A stretch of 64,000 nt of DNA from Sphingomonas sp. (GTDB lineage Bacteria; Pseudomonadota; Alphaproteobacteria; Sphingomonadales; Sphingomonadaceae), in assembly GCA_017849555.1 (NCBI GenBank), contig JAFIGU010000036.1, positions 1 to 64,000 of the forward strand, read 5' to 3'. This document shows positions 7,910 through 17,200 of this stretch, piece by piece. Positions within the stretch are counted from its first letter, which is position 1. Each line of letters opens with the position of its first letter. The position numbers were made by a program, and so were the translations under genes. The notes under the pieces were generated by a model. That model was not told the DNA's origin and did no database searches. It worked only from the letters and a program-made list of their open reading frames with translations.

Positions 7910-10417
7910 ATGAAAACGACGGCGCGAGTGGTGGTGATCGGCGGCGGCGTGGTGGGGGTGAGCACGCTCTACCATCTCGCCAAGCTGGGCTGGTCCGATG
8001 TGGTGCTGGTCGAGCGCAAGGAGCTGACCTCCGGGTCGACCTGGCATGCGGCGGGGCTGCTGCCGCTGTTCAACCTCAGTTATTCGGTCGGCAAGCTCCA
8101 CCAATATTCGGTCGACTTCTATCCCACGCTGGAAGAGGAAACCGGACTAAATGTCGGTTTTTCCAGGGTTTCTAATATCCGCCTCGCCACCAGCCGCGAT
8201 CGGCTGGACGAATATCGTTATTATGCCGGCGTCGCGCGGACGATCGGGGTCGACGTCGATTTCCTTACCCCCGACGAGGTGAAGGCGGCGTGGCCGCTCG
8301 CCGAAACCGACGGTCTGCTCGGGGCGATCCAGCATCCCGCCGACGGCTATATCCAGCCCGCCGATCTCACCCAGGCGCTGGCGTTCGGTGCGCGCCGCCG
8401 TGGGGCGACGATCTATCGCGAGACCACCGTCACCGGGATCACGCAGAAGACGAACGGCGAATGGGTGGTGTCGACCGACAAGGGCGATATCACCTGCGAG
8501 CATGTCGTATCCGCCACCGGCAGCTTCGCGCGGGGGACCGGTGCGATGGTCGGGCTCGATATCCCGGTGGTGCCGGTCGAGCATCAATATATCGTCACCG
8601 AACAGCATCCGCTGCTGATGGAGCGCCGCGCCAAGGGGCTGCCCGAAATGGGCGTGCTGCGTGAATCCGACGCGAGCTGGTATATGCGCGAGGAAGCCGG
8701 CGGGCTGCTGCTCGGGCCGTATGAGGTGGGCGCACCAGCCTGCTACGTGAACGGGCCGGCGGCGAACAGCGAGTATGAGTTGTTCCCCGATGCGCTCGAG
8801 CGGCTCGAGCCCTATATCCTCTCGGCGATCGCGCGCGTGCCTGCGTTCGGCGAGGTCGGGGTGAAGAAGGTTTATAACGGCGCGATTGCCTATACCCCCG
8901 ATGGTTCACCGATCGTCGGCCCGGCGTGGAGCCGGCGCAATTTCTGGCTCAACGAAGGGCATAGCTTCGGCATCACCGCCGCGGGCGGGGCGGGGTGGCA
9001 ACTCGCGCAATGGATCGTCGAGGGCGAACCGAGCATCGACATGATGGGCGTCGATCCGCGCCGCTTCGGCGATTATGCCGCCGAAGGCTATCTGATCGAG
9101 AAGAACGAGGAGGCCTATGCCAAGGTCTTCACCGTCCACTATCCCGACGAGGAGCGTGAGGCGGCGCGCCCGCTGCGCCGCACGCCCTGCTATGACCGGA
9201 TGAAGGCACTCGGCGCGGTGTTCGGCAGCGTGTTCGGCTGGGAGCGCCCCAATTGGTTCGCGCCCGAGGGGTATGAGCTGAGCGACGCCGATCTCGATCG
9301 GGCGGATGTGATCCTCAACCACAATCACCCCGACGTGGCGGGCGAGCCGATCCGCGAGAAATGGTCGTTCCGCCGCTCCAACTATTTCGAGCATGTCGGG
9401 CGCGAATGCCGCCACGTCCACGAGCATGTCGGCATCCAGGACATGAGCGCCTTCGCCAAATGCCTGATTTCCGGCCCCGGTGCGGAAGACTGGCTCAACG
9501 GGCTGCTCAGCAATGTCGTGCCGAAGAAGGTCGGCAAGCTCTCGCTCTCCTATCTGCTCACGCAGGAGGGCGGGGTACGCGCGGAGTTCACCGTCTATAA
9601 AAAGGCGCCGCAGACTTATTATCTGGTCTCGGCCGGCGCGCTCGAGCGGCACGATCACGATTATCTGCAAAAGGCGCTACCGACCGACGGCTCGGTGCGC
9701 TTCGAGCGGCTGACGACGCAGATGGGGGTGCTGGTGCTCGCCGGGCCGAAGGCGCGCGACGTGCTCAAGGCGGTGACCCGCGCCGATCTGTCGAACGAGG
9801 CGTTCCCGTGGCTGACGGGTCAGCGCATCTCGATCGGCGCGGCGCCGGTCGATGCCCTGCGGGTCAATTTCATCGGCGAACTGGGCTGGGAGATCCACCA
9901 CCCGATCGAGATGCAGAATTACATCTTCGACAAATTGATGGCGGCGGGCGCGGCGCATGATATCCGCCCGTTCGGGATCCGCGCGATGGACAGTCTGCGG
10001 CTCGAAAAGGGCTATAAACTGATCCCGCGCGAGCTTTCGATCGAATATGCTGCGCTGGAAAGCGGGCTGGAGCGGTTCGTCAGCTTCAAGAAGCCCGACT
10101 TTATCGGCCGCGCGGGGCTGCTCGCGCGCAAGGAGGCGGGGCTGAAGTGGCAATTCGTGACGCTGGAGGTGGATGGCGTGACCGACGCCGATGCGCGCGG
10201 GTCGGAGCCGATCCAGCGCGACGGCGAACTGATCGGTCGCGCCACCTCGGGCGGTTATGGCTGGCGGACGGGCAAGTCGCTCGCGCTGGCGATGGTCGCG
10301 CCGCAACATGCTACGCCGGGGACCGAGATGGAGATCGTCATTCTCGGCCAGCCGCATCGCGCGGTGGTGATCGCGGATTCGCCCTTCGATCCAGAGAACA
10401 ATGCGTTGCGGAGCTGA
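7910..10417 (+). CDS. Dimethylglycine dehydrogenase-like FAD oxidoreductase with GcvT domain
   Basis: The 835-residue protein oxidatively demethylates an N-methyl amine and passes the C1 unit to tetrahydrofolate. It begins with an FAD-binding GGGVVG motif (residues 11-16) and has TSGSTWHAAGL at about 41-50, the motif in which His47 matches the covalent flavin histidine of dimethylglycine dehydrogenases. The second half, from about residue 430, is an aminomethyltransferase (GcvT-like) folate domain. The start is the ATG preceded by GAGGAACGAT; an upstream in-frame GTG has no better site. It opens an operon with a Rieske oxygenase and SoxBDAG, which fits dimethylglycine to sarcosine conversion. 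A sarcosine dehydrogenase role is the main alternative. Confidence 0.88.
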   Translation: MKTTARVVVIGGGVVGVSTLYHLAKLGWSDVVLVERKELTSGSTWHAAGLLPLFNLSYSVGKLHQYSVDFYPTLEEETGLNVGFSRVSNIRLATSRDRLDEYRYYAGVARTIGVDVDFLTPDEVKAAWPLAETDGLLGAIQHPADGYIQPADLTQALAFGARRRGATIYRETTVTGITQKTNGEWVVSTDKGDITCEHVVSATGSFARGTGAMVGLDIPVVPVEHQYIVTEQHPLLMERRAKGLPEMGVLRESDASWYMREEAGGLLLGPYEVGAPACYVNGPAANSEYELFPDALERLEPYILSAIARVPAFGEVGVKKVYNGAIAYTPDGSPIVGPAWSRRNFWLNEGHSFGITAAGGAGWQLAQWIVEGEPSIDMMGVDPRRFGDYAAEGYLIEKNEEAYAKVFTVHYPDEEREAARPLRRTPCYDRMKALGAVFGSVFGWERPNWFAPEGYELSDADLDRADVILNHNHPDVAGEPIREKWSFRRSNYFEHVGRECRHVHEHVGIQDMSAFAKCLISGPGAEDWLNGLLSNVVPKKVGKLSLSYLLTQEGGVRAEFTVYKKAPQTYYLVSAGALERHDHDYLQKALPTDGSVRFERLTTQMGVLVLAGPKARDVLKAVTRADLSNEAFPWLTGQRISIGAAPVDALRVNFIGELGWEIHHPIEMQNYIFDKLMAAGAAHDIRPFGIRAMDSLRLEKGYKLIPRELSIEYAALESGLERFVSFKKPDFIGRAGLLARKEAGLKWQFVTLEVDGVTDADARGSEPIQRDGELIGRATSGGYGWRTGKSLALAMVAPQHATPGTEMEIVILGQPHRAVVIADSPFDPENNALRS

Positions 10418-10421
10418 CGCG

Positions 10422-11669
10422 ATGACCCGATTTGCCGCGATCGCCGATTTGCTGAAGCAGGACCGCCCCGGCTTCTCGCTGCCGCAGCAGCTCTATGTCG
10501 GCGAGGAAGCCTATCATTTCGATGCCGAGGTGATGCTGAAATCGGTGTGGCTCTATGCCTGCACCGTCGCGCATGTGAAGAACCCGGGCGATTTCTATCT
10601 GTTTGAGCTGGGCGAGACCTCGGCGATCATCGTGCGCGGGCGCGACGGCGAGGTGCGCGCGTTCCACAATACCTGCACGCATCGCGGCGCGAAACTGTGC
10701 GACGCGCGGACCGGGCACGTGCCGCGCATCATGTGTCCCTATCACCAGTGGACCTTCGGGCTCGACGGAAAATTGCTCGCCGCGCGCAACATGCCGCCCG
10801 AATTCGAGAAATCGGCCTATGGCCTGCGCCCGCTCGCGCTGGAGAATATCGGCGGGCTGATCTTCGTCTGCTTCGCCGAAAATCCACCGCCGATTGATCG
10901 GGCGAAGGCCGATATTGCCGAGCAGATCGCGCTCTACGACCTCAGCCGCCTCAAGGTCGCGGTGCAGGACGATCTGATCGAGCCGGCCAATTGGAAGCTG
11001 GTGATGGAGAATAATCGCGAGTGTTATCACTGCGATGTCAGCCATCCCGAATTGCTCAAATCGCTTTCCACCTATGGCTTCGGCAAAGGCCTGCCGGAGG
11101 ATGGCGAGGCCGATGTGGTCGACGACGCGAAGTTCGACGCAATGCTCGAGGAACAGCGCCAGCGTTGGGAAGAACTAGGCTTTTACCGTGATTTGGTGGA
11201 GTTTCCTGACGGCTGGTGGCATCGTGTCGCGCGGTTGCCGCTGGCGCATGGCGCGGTGTCGCAGACGCTCGACGGCAAGGTCGCCTCGCAGAAATTGATC
11301 TGGCCGCACGGCGAGGAGCCGACCAGCCTGTCGATCTGGACCCAGCCCAATTCGTGGCACCATTTCTGCTGCGATCATGTCGTGACCTTCTCGCTCGTGC
11401 CCTTGGGACCCGACAAGACTTTGCTGCGGACGAGCTGGCTGGTGCATGAGGATGCGGTCGAAGGGGTCGATTACGATCCCGACAATCTCGCCGCGGTGTG
11501 GCGCGCGACCAACAAGCAGGACAGCAAGCTCGCCAGCCTCAACCACGCCGGAATCCGCGGCGACGGCTACCGCCAGGGGATGTATTCGGTCGAGGAGAAA
11601 CTGGTCGACGCGTTCAAGACATTCTACGTCGAGCGCGGCGTCGCGGCGCTCGCGGTGCAGGGGGCGTGA
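10422..11669 (+). CDS. gbcA: Rieske oxygenase alpha subunit, glycine betaine demethylase type
   Basis: The 415-residue protein has a Rieske centre C85-x-H87-x17-C105-x2-H108 and a mononuclear iron site with His203 and His208 in NNRECYHCDVSHPEL. The position that bridges the two iron sites is Glu200, not the usual Asp, a feature reported for oxygenases acting on quaternary ammonium compounds such as CntA. Together with the SoxBDAG and dimethylglycine dehydrogenase neighbours, this supports O2-dependent demethylation of glycine betaine to dimethylglycine. The ATG at 10422 follows the preceding stop by 4 bases. No reductase partner (GbcB type) lies in the window, so electrons must come from a protein encoded elsewhere. 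Stachydrine or carnitine oxygenase activity is a less likely alternative. Confidence 0.82.
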   Translation: MTRFAAIADLLKQDRPGFSLPQQLYVGEEAYHFDAEVMLKSVWLYACTVAHVKNPGDFYLFELGETSAIIVRGRDGEVRAFHNTCTHRGAKLCDARTGHVPRIMCPYHQWTFGLDGKLLAARNMPPEFEKSAYGLRPLALENIGGLIFVCFAENPPPIDRAKADIAEQIALYDLSRLKVAVQDDLIEPANWKLVMENNRECYHCDVSHPELLKSLSTYGFGKGLPEDGEADVVDDAKFDAMLEEQRQRWEELGFYRDLVEFPDGWWHRVARLPLAHGAVSQTLDGKVASQKLIWPHGEEPTSLSIWTQPNSWHHFCCDHVVTFSLVPLGPDKTLLRTSWLVHEDAVEGVDYDPDNLAAVWRATNKQDSKLASLNHAGIRGDGYRQGMYSVEEKLVDAFKTFYVERGVAALAVQGA

Positions 11670-12922
11670 TGCGGCGCTTTTCAGCCTTCAGCCTGTTCGC
11701 CGAGGCGCTGCGCGGGCATCAGGACTGGCCCGAGCATTGGCCCGACAAACCGCCCAAATCGAGCTATGACGCGATCATCGTCGGCGCGGGCGGGCACGGG
11801 CTCGGCGCGGCTTATTATCTCGCCAGCCGCTACGGCATCCGCAATGTCGCGGTGATCGAAAAGGGCTGGCTTGGCGGCGGCAATACCGGGCGCAACACCA
11901 CGATCATCCGCTCCAACTATCTCTACGACGAAAGCGCGCACCTCTACGATCACGCCGTCAAATTGTGGGACGGGCTGAGCCAGGAGCTCAATTTCAACGT
12001 CATGTATTCGAAGCGCGGGGTGCTGATGCTCGCGCATAACGTGCATGACGTGCAGAGCTTCAAGCGCCATATCCACGCCAACCGGCTGAACGGCGTCGAC
12101 AATGAATGGCTGAGCGCGGAGGAATGCCGCGAATATTGCCCGCCGCTCGATATCTCGCCTAATGCGCGGCACCCCGTGCTCGGCGGCGCGCTGCAGCGGC
12201 GCGGCGGGACCGCGCGGCACGACAGCGTCGCCTGGGGCTATGCCCGCGCCGCCGCGGCCCTGGGGGTCGATATCATCCAGAATTGCGCGGTCACCGGGAT
12301 CAGACGCGGTGTTGACGGCGCGGTACAAGGCGTTGAAACCGAACGTGGTTTTATCGCAGCAAAGAAGATCGGCGTCTCGGCGGCGGGCAGCAGCTCGCTG
12401 GTGATGAAGATGGCGGGGCTCGAATTCCCGCTCGAAAGCTATCCGCTGCAGGCGCTCGTGTCGGAGCCGGTCAAGCCGATCTTCCCCTGCGTCGTGATGT
12501 CGAACAGCGTCCACGCCTATATCAGCCAGTCCGACAAGGGCGAATTGGTGATCGGCGCGGGGACCGACCAATATACCAGCTATTCGCAGCGCGGCGCGCT
12601 CCACATCATCGAGCATAATCTGGCGGCGATCTGCGAGATCTTTCCGATCTTCACGCGGATGCGGATGCTCAGGAACTGGGGCGGGATCGTCGACGTGACG
12701 CCGGATCGCTCGCCGATCCTCGGCAAGACCCCGGTGCCGGGGCTGTACGTCAATTGCGGCTGGGGCACCGGCGGGTTCAAGGCGACCCCGGGGGCGGGGG
12801 ATCTGCTCGCCTATACGATCGCGCATGATGCGCCGCACGCGATCAACGCGCCGTTCAACCTCGATCGCTTCCGCAACGGCGCGCTGATCGACGAGGCCGC
12901 CGCCGCGGCGGTCGCGCATTGA
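11669..12922 (+). CDS. soxB: Sarcosine oxidase beta subunit
   Basis: The 417-residue protein starts at the ATG that overlaps the oxygenase stop (TGATG). It carries the FAD-binding VGAGGHGLGAAYYL motif (about residues 38-51) and the GGTARHDSVAWG stretch, where His184 is in the position of the covalent FMN histidine of the heterotetrameric enzyme. The subunit oxidises sarcosine to an imine in the cytosol, making hydrogen peroxide, while SoxA handles NAD and folate chemistry. Order B-D-A-G is the canonical one. The gene ends 214 bases before soxD, an unusual gap for this operon, filled by repeats. Confidence 0.95.
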   Translation: MRRFSAFSLFAEALRGHQDWPEHWPDKPPKSSYDAIIVGAGGHGLGAAYYLASRYGIRNVAVIEKGWLGGGNTGRNTTIIRSNYLYDESAHLYDHAVKLWDGLSQELNFNVMYSKRGVLMLAHNVHDVQSFKRHIHANRLNGVDNEWLSAEECREYCPPLDISPNARHPVLGGALQRRGGTARHDSVAWGYARAAAALGVDIIQNCAVTGIRRGVDGAVQGVETERGFIAAKKIGVSAAGSSSLVMKMAGLEFPLESYPLQALVSEPVKPIFPCVVMSNSVHAYISQSDKGELVIGAGTDQYTSYSQRGALHIIEHNLAAICEIFPIFTRMRMLRNWGGIVDVTPDRSPILGKTPVPGLYVNCGWGTGGFKATPGAGDLLAYTIAHDAPHAINAPFNLDRFRNGALIDEAAAAAVAH

Positions 12923-13136
12923 GCGGCGGGATGCCTGTCTCCTCCCTTGGTCGCCCCGGCCCCTTCGACCGCCTGCAAGGCAGGCGCTCGGGGCAGGCTT
13001 TGCCGGGGTCCGTTGTGCCTCGCAATGCTGCGGCCAGAGCCTCTTGTCCTGCGCCTGCCTCCCGATGGACCTCGGCTCAAGGCCGGGGTGACGGGGCGGT
13101 TGTGGCGCGCGCGCGATATCTCGAAACGGACCAACG
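12923..13136. repeat. Repeat-rich spacer between soxB and soxD
   Basis: The 214-base gap contains a GCCTGC-AAG-GCAGGC dyad at 12971-12985 and, near its end, a segment running CTCGGCTCAAGGCCGGGGTGAC that resembles the CCGG-rich repeat after the CdhR-type gene at 28473-28497 and the one near 22530-22565. I see no convincing ORF in it. It looks like a dispersed intergenic repeat inserted in the operon. Confidence 0.55.
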
Positions 13137-13409
13137 ATGCTGCTGATCCATTGCCCTTATTGCGACGAGGACCGCGCCGAGGTGGAATTCGTCTATGGCG
13201 GCGAGGCGCATATCGCGCGCCCGCTCGATCCGTCGGCGCTCGATGACACGCAATGGGAAAGCTATCTCTATCTGCGCCGCAACCCGCGCGGCCGGCATCA
13301 TGAGCGCTGGCGGCATACCCACGGCTGCGGTCGCTTCTTCAACGCGGTGCGCGATACGGTGAGCGACGTGATCGAAACGACCTACAAGGCCGGCGAGGCG
13401 CGGCGGTGA
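13137..13409 (+). CDS. soxD: Sarcosine oxidase delta subunit
   Basis: The 90-residue protein matches the length of SoxD and shows its zinc ligands: Cys6 and Cys9 in HCPYCD and the His60/Cys64 pair in WRHTHGCGRFF, with the H-x3-C spacing described for the Corynebacterium enzyme. It is a structural subunit without redox cofactor. It is followed by soxA with a GTGA overlap, so the two are co-translated, whereas the spacer upstream separates it from soxB. Confidence 0.95.
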   Translation: MLLIHCPYCDEDRAEVEFVYGGEAHIARPLDPSALDDTQWESYLYLRRNPRGRHHERWRHTHGCGRFFNAVRDTVSDVIETTYKAGEARR

Positions 13410-16270
13410 GCGGCTATCGGTTGCCCGCGGGAGGGCGGATCGATCGCAGCCGGGCGATCGCCTTCACCTTCGACCGGCGCGGCTATCGCGGGTTTGAGGG
13501 AGACAGTCTCGCCTCGGCGCTGGTGGCGAGCGGGGTCACTTTGTTCGGGCGGTCGTTCAAATATCACCGCCCGCGCGGGCTGCTCGCGGCAGGGGTGGAG
13601 GAGCCCAATGCGCTCGTCACGGTGACGCGCGGGACGGGGCGAACGACGCCGAACCTGCGCGCGCCGTCGGTGCCGCTGCATGGCGGGCTCGTCGCCGAAA
13701 GCCAGAACCGTTATCCCTCGCTCGGCTTCGACCTCGGCGCGATCAACGACCGGCTCGGCGCCTTTTTCCCGGCCGGTTTCTACAACAAGACCTTCATGTG
13801 GCCGCGCTCCGCGTGGGAGAAATTATACGAGCCGGCGATCCGGCGGATGGCGGGGCTCGGCGAAAGCCCCACGACGCGCGACGCCGATCATTATGCCGCG
13901 ACTTACGCGCATTGCGAGACGCTGGTGGTCGGTGGCGGCCCGGCCGGCATCGACGCCGCGTTGACGGCGGCAGAGGCCGGCGGCCGGGTGATCCTGATCG
14001 ACGAAGGCGAGGAAGTCGGTGGCGGCGCGCTCGCCGATCCGGGACAATGGGCGTGGCTGGCGGACGCGCTGGCGCGGCTCGCGGCGATGCCCAATGTGCG
14101 CATCCTGTCGCGCACCACGGCGTTCGGTTTCTATCACCAGAATTTCATCGGCGCGGTCGAGCGGTTGACCGATCATCTCGCGCCCACCGACGCCAACGGC
14201 GCGCGCGAGCGGCTGTGGCGGATCCGCGCGGGCGAGGTCGTGCTGGCGCAGGGCGCGATCGAGCGGCCGCTGGTGTTCGACGGCAACGACGTTCCCGGCG
14301 TGATGCTCGCCGGGGCGGCGCGGACCTTGGCGCTGCGCTACGGCGTCGCGGTCGGGCGGCGCGTGGTGGTAATGGCGGTCCACGACAGCGGCTGGCGCGA
14401 CGCGCTGGCGCTGGCCGAAGCGGGGGTGGTGATCGCAGCGATCGTCGATCTGCGCGAGACGGTCGATGCGGCATTGCTCGCTGCGGCGAAGGCGGCGGGG
14501 ATCGCCTGTCATCTCGGCTATGCGGTGACCGGGGTGACGGGGCGCAAGGCGGTCAGCGGCGTGACGATCGCGCCGGGCGGCACCGGTGCCGCGCAACGCA
14601 TCGCGTGCGACGCCTTGCTGATGGCGGGCGGCTGGACGCCGAGCGTCCATCTATGGAGTCAGGCGCGCGGTCCGCTACGATGGGATGATAGCTCGGGCGC
14701 CTATCTTCCTGATAAATCAATTGAACGGGTGCGCTGCGTCGGCGCGTGCAGCGGCGATTGGGATTTCGGCGGCGGCGTGGCGGTCGCGGCGCTGCCCTCG
14801 GCCAAACCGGCGCATCAGCAGAAGGCATTCGTCGATTACCAGAATGACGTGAAGTCGCGCGATATCGAGCTCGCGGTACGCGAAGGCTATCGTTCCATCG
14901 AGCATATCAAGCGCTACACCACCAACGGTATGGCGACCGACCAGGGCAAGACCTCGAACCTCAACGGCCTGCGCATCGCCTCCGAGGCGCTGGCGCGGCC
15001 GGTGACCGAGGTCGGGCTTACCACCTTCCGCCCGCCCTATACTCCGCAGACCTTCGGCGCGCTGATCGGGCATCACAAGGACGCCTTGTTCCAGCCGCTG
15101 CGCAAGACCGCGATCGACGATTGGGCGGCGACGAACGGCGCGGTGTTCGAGAATGTCGCGCAATGGCGCCGCGCGCGTTACTTCCCGCAGGGCGGCGAGG
15201 ATATGCACGCCGCGGTGGCGCGCGAATGTCGCGCGGTGCGCGATGGCGTGGGGATGTTCGACGCCTCAACCCTCGGCAAGATCGAGGTGGTCGGCCCCGA
15301 TGCCGCCGAATTCCTCAACCGCATGTACACCAACCCGTGGAAATCGCTCCAGCCGGGCCGCTGCCGCTATGGCCTGCTGCTACGCGAGGACGGGTTCATC
15401 ACCGATGACGGCGTCGCGGGGCGGATGGCCGAGGATCGTTTCCACGTCACCACCACCACCGGGGGCGCGGCGCGCGTGCTGGCGATGATGGAGGATTATC
15501 TCCAGACCGAATGGAGCGACCTCGACGTCTGGCTGACCAGCACGACCGAACATTGGGGGGTGATCGCGGTACAGGGCCCGCGCGCGCGCGACGTGATCGC
15601 GCCGCTGGTCGAGGGGATCGACCTTTCGCCCGACGCCTTCCCGCATATGGCGGTGCGCGAGGGGCGTATCTGCGGCGCCCCGACGCGGCTGTTCCGGGTG
15701 AGCTTCACCGGCGAATTGGGTTTTGAAATCAATGTCCCGGCAGGTGATGCTCGCATGGTGTGGCAGGCGGTTCACGCCGCCGGGCAGCGTTTCGGCATCA
15801 CCCCCTACGGCACCGAAACGATGCACGTCCTGCGTGCCGAAAAGGGCTTCATCATCGTCGGGCAGGATACCGACGGGACGGTGACGCCGGGGGACGCCGG
15901 AATGGATTGGGCGGTGGGTAAGAAGAAGCCCGATTTCGTCGGCAAGCGCTCGATGATGCGTCCGGATATCGTGGCGAGCGGGCGAAAGCAGCTTGTCGGA
16001 CTGTTGACCGAAGACCCCGATGAGGTGCTCGAGGAGGGCGCGCAGATCGTTGCCGATCCCAACCAGCCGGTGCCGATGACAATGCTCGGGCACGTCACCT
16101 CTTCTTATTGGAGCGCGACGCTCGGCCGCTCGATCGCGCTGGCGCTGGTGCGCGACGGACGCGCGCGGACCGGTGAGACGCTGCATGTGCCGATGCCGGG
16201 GAAGACGATCCGCGCGGTGGTGGGCCCGACGGTCTTTTACGATGCCGAAGGGAGCCGGCTCAATGATTGA
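13406..16270 (+). CDS. soxA: Sarcosine oxidase alpha subunit
   Basis: A 954-residue subunit starting at a GTG that overlaps the soxD stop. The N-terminal 100 residues have the FDRRGYRGFEGDSLASAL region of the ferredoxin-like fold without cluster cysteines, then an NAD-binding GGGPAGIDAAL motif near residue 174, and a C-terminal GcvT-like domain from about residue 580 that binds tetrahydrofolate and forms 5,10-methylene-THF from the imine product. Length and domain order match characterised heterotetrameric enzymes. It works with SoxB, SoxD and SoxG to convert sarcosine to glycine. Confidence 0.95.
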   Translation: MSGYRLPAGGRIDRSRAIAFTFDRRGYRGFEGDSLASALVASGVTLFGRSFKYHRPRGLLAAGVEEPNALVTVTRGTGRTTPNLRAPSVPLHGGLVAESQNRYPSLGFDLGAINDRLGAFFPAGFYNKTFMWPRSAWEKLYEPAIRRMAGLGESPTTRDADHYAATYAHCETLVVGGGPAGIDAALTAAEAGGRVILIDEGEEVGGGALADPGQWAWLADALARLAAMPNVRILSRTTAFGFYHQNFIGAVERLTDHLAPTDANGARERLWRIRAGEVVLAQGAIERPLVFDGNDVPGVMLAGAARTLALRYGVAVGRRVVVMAVHDSGWRDALALAEAGVVIAAIVDLRETVDAALLAAAKAAGIACHLGYAVTGVTGRKAVSGVTIAPGGTGAAQRIACDALLMAGGWTPSVHLWSQARGPLRWDDSSGAYLPDKSIERVRCVGACSGDWDFGGGVAVAALPSAKPAHQQKAFVDYQNDVKSRDIELAVREGYRSIEHIKRYTTNGMATDQGKTSNLNGLRIASEALARPVTEVGLTTFRPPYTPQTFGALIGHHKDALFQPLRKTAIDDWAATNGAVFENVAQWRRARYFPQGGEDMHAAVARECRAVRDGVGMFDASTLGKIEVVGPDAAEFLNRMYTNPWKSLQPGRCRYGLLLREDGFITDDGVAGRMAEDRFHVTTTTGGAARVLAMMEDYLQTEWSDLDVWLTSTTEHWGVIAVQGPRARDVIAPLVEGIDLSPDAFPHMAVREGRICGAPTRLFRVSFTGELGFEINVPAGDARMVWQAVHAAGQRFGITPYGTETMHVLRAEKGFIIVGQDTDGTVTPGDAGMDWAVGKKKPDFVGKRSMMRPDIVASGRKQLVGLLTEDPDEVLEEGAQIVADPNQPVPMTMLGHVTSSYWSATLGRSIALALVRDGRARTGETLHVPMPGKTIRAVVGPTVFYDAEGSRLND

Positions 16271-16787
16271 GATCACGCCGCTTGCCGTTTCGGCGGCAGA
16301 CCTTGTGGTCGGCACCGCGCCAGTCTCCGGGCATGACGTGCGCTTGAGCCTCGCACCGGCCGCCGCGCGCTATTCGCTCCGCGCGCGCGATCCCGCGACC
16401 TTGGCCGGCGTGATCGGGCGAGCGCTGCCCGCGCGGATCGGGGATATGCAGGGCGGTATCGCCTGCCTCGGCCCCGACGAATATTATGCGCTGCTGCCCG
16501 CCGGGGAGCGCGTGCCCGACGGCGCGGGGCTGCCGGTAAGCGTGGTCGACGTGTCGGACCGGGCGCTCGGCTTCGTTGTCGAGGGGACAGGGGCCGCGGC
16601 GGCGATCGCGACCGGCTGCCCGCTCGATCTCGATCGTTTCGCGGTCGGGCGCGCGACGCGCACATTGTTCGAGACGGTCGAGATCATCCTGCTGCGCGAG
16701 GACACGACGCGCTTCCGCATCGAGGTGTGGCGCAGCTTCGCGCCGTGGCTGTGGCATGCGCTCGTCGCGACGATTGCGGATCGCTGA
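16263..16787 (+). CDS. soxG: Sarcosine oxidase gamma subunit
   Basis: The ATG at 16263 overlaps the last 8 bases of soxA and gives a 174-residue protein; the longer open frame upstream is inside soxA. SoxG folds like a short GcvT domain and completes the heterotetramer. Sequence similarity is modest, as usual for this subunit, but the size, the C-terminal WRSFAPWLWHAL stretch and the position make the call firm. It is the last gene of the demethylation operon; inverted repeats follow within 110 bases. Confidence 0.9.
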   Translation: MIEITPLAVSAADLVVGTAPVSGHDVRLSLAPAAARYSLRARDPATLAGVIGRALPARIGDMQGGIACLGPDEYYALLPAGERVPDGAGLPVSVVDVSDRALGFVVEGTGAAAAIATGCPLDLDRFAVGRATRTLFETVEIILLREDTTRFRIEVWRSFAPWLWHALVATIADR

Positions 16788-16806
16788 ACGCTGTTCCGCC
16801 GCGCCC

Positions 16807-16831
16807 AGAAAGAACAAATATGGTTCTTTCT
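16807..16831. terminator. Hairpin downstream of soxG
   Basis: Perfect 9-bp arms AGAAAGAAC (16807-16815) and GTTCTTTCT (16823-16831) lie 20 bases after the soxG stop. Position suits transcript ending, but the stem is A/T-rich and there is no T-run, so a regulator site is an equal alternative. Confidence 0.35.
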
Positions 16832-16873
16832 ATCGGTTACTTGGTGTCTGTCGCCGATTAAGGCCCGGGCCTG

Positions 16874-16893
16874 GCGTCCAGTCGACTGGACGC
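16874..16893. repeat. Perfect 20-bp palindrome in the soxG downstream gap
   Basis: GCGTCCAGTCGACTGGACGC is fully self-complementary. It lies 37 bases before the small membrane protein gene at 16930 and at the boundary between the sox operon and the accessory block. It could be an operator for the downstream gene or a recombination site. Confidence 0.55.
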
Positions 16894-16929
16894 GGGCGGT
16901 GACTCAATCGGGTCGGGGCATGGTTAACT

Positions 16930-17154
16930 ATGGATGACAGGGTCTGGTTTAAGAAAATACTATTCGCCTATATACCGATCAAGCCGGAAGGGTTTTTGGT
17001 ATTATTCGGGCTCGCTTCAATATTCTTTCTGTTATTCTCGATCATCAGCCTCGCCGAACGGTATTTTTCGCAGGTCGATCTCGACATATTGAAGCTGCTG
17101 TCGTTCGTTTCATGCGCTTTCGCCGGCTATCTGGTGGCCGAACGGCGCAGTTAG
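16930..17154 (+). CDS. Small hypothetical membrane protein
   Basis: A 74-residue protein with two hydrophobic segments, roughly residues 20-41 (EGFLVLFGLASIFFLLFSII) and 53-68, separated by a charged loop, and short polar ends. I do not recognise a family. The codon use is less GC-biased than the flanking genes (for example ATATTCTTTCTG), which hints at acquired DNA. A perfect palindrome lies just upstream. The gene is alone on the plus strand and convergent with the winged-helix gene. Confidence 0.6.
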   Translation: MDDRVWFKKILFAYIPIKPEGFLVLFGLASIFFLLFSIISLAERYFSQVDLDILKLLSFVSCAFAGYLVAERRS

Positions 17155-17200
17155 CGCCGCCAGCCGGCGCCGTGCAGCGCGCTCTTCTTCATTTTTTCCT

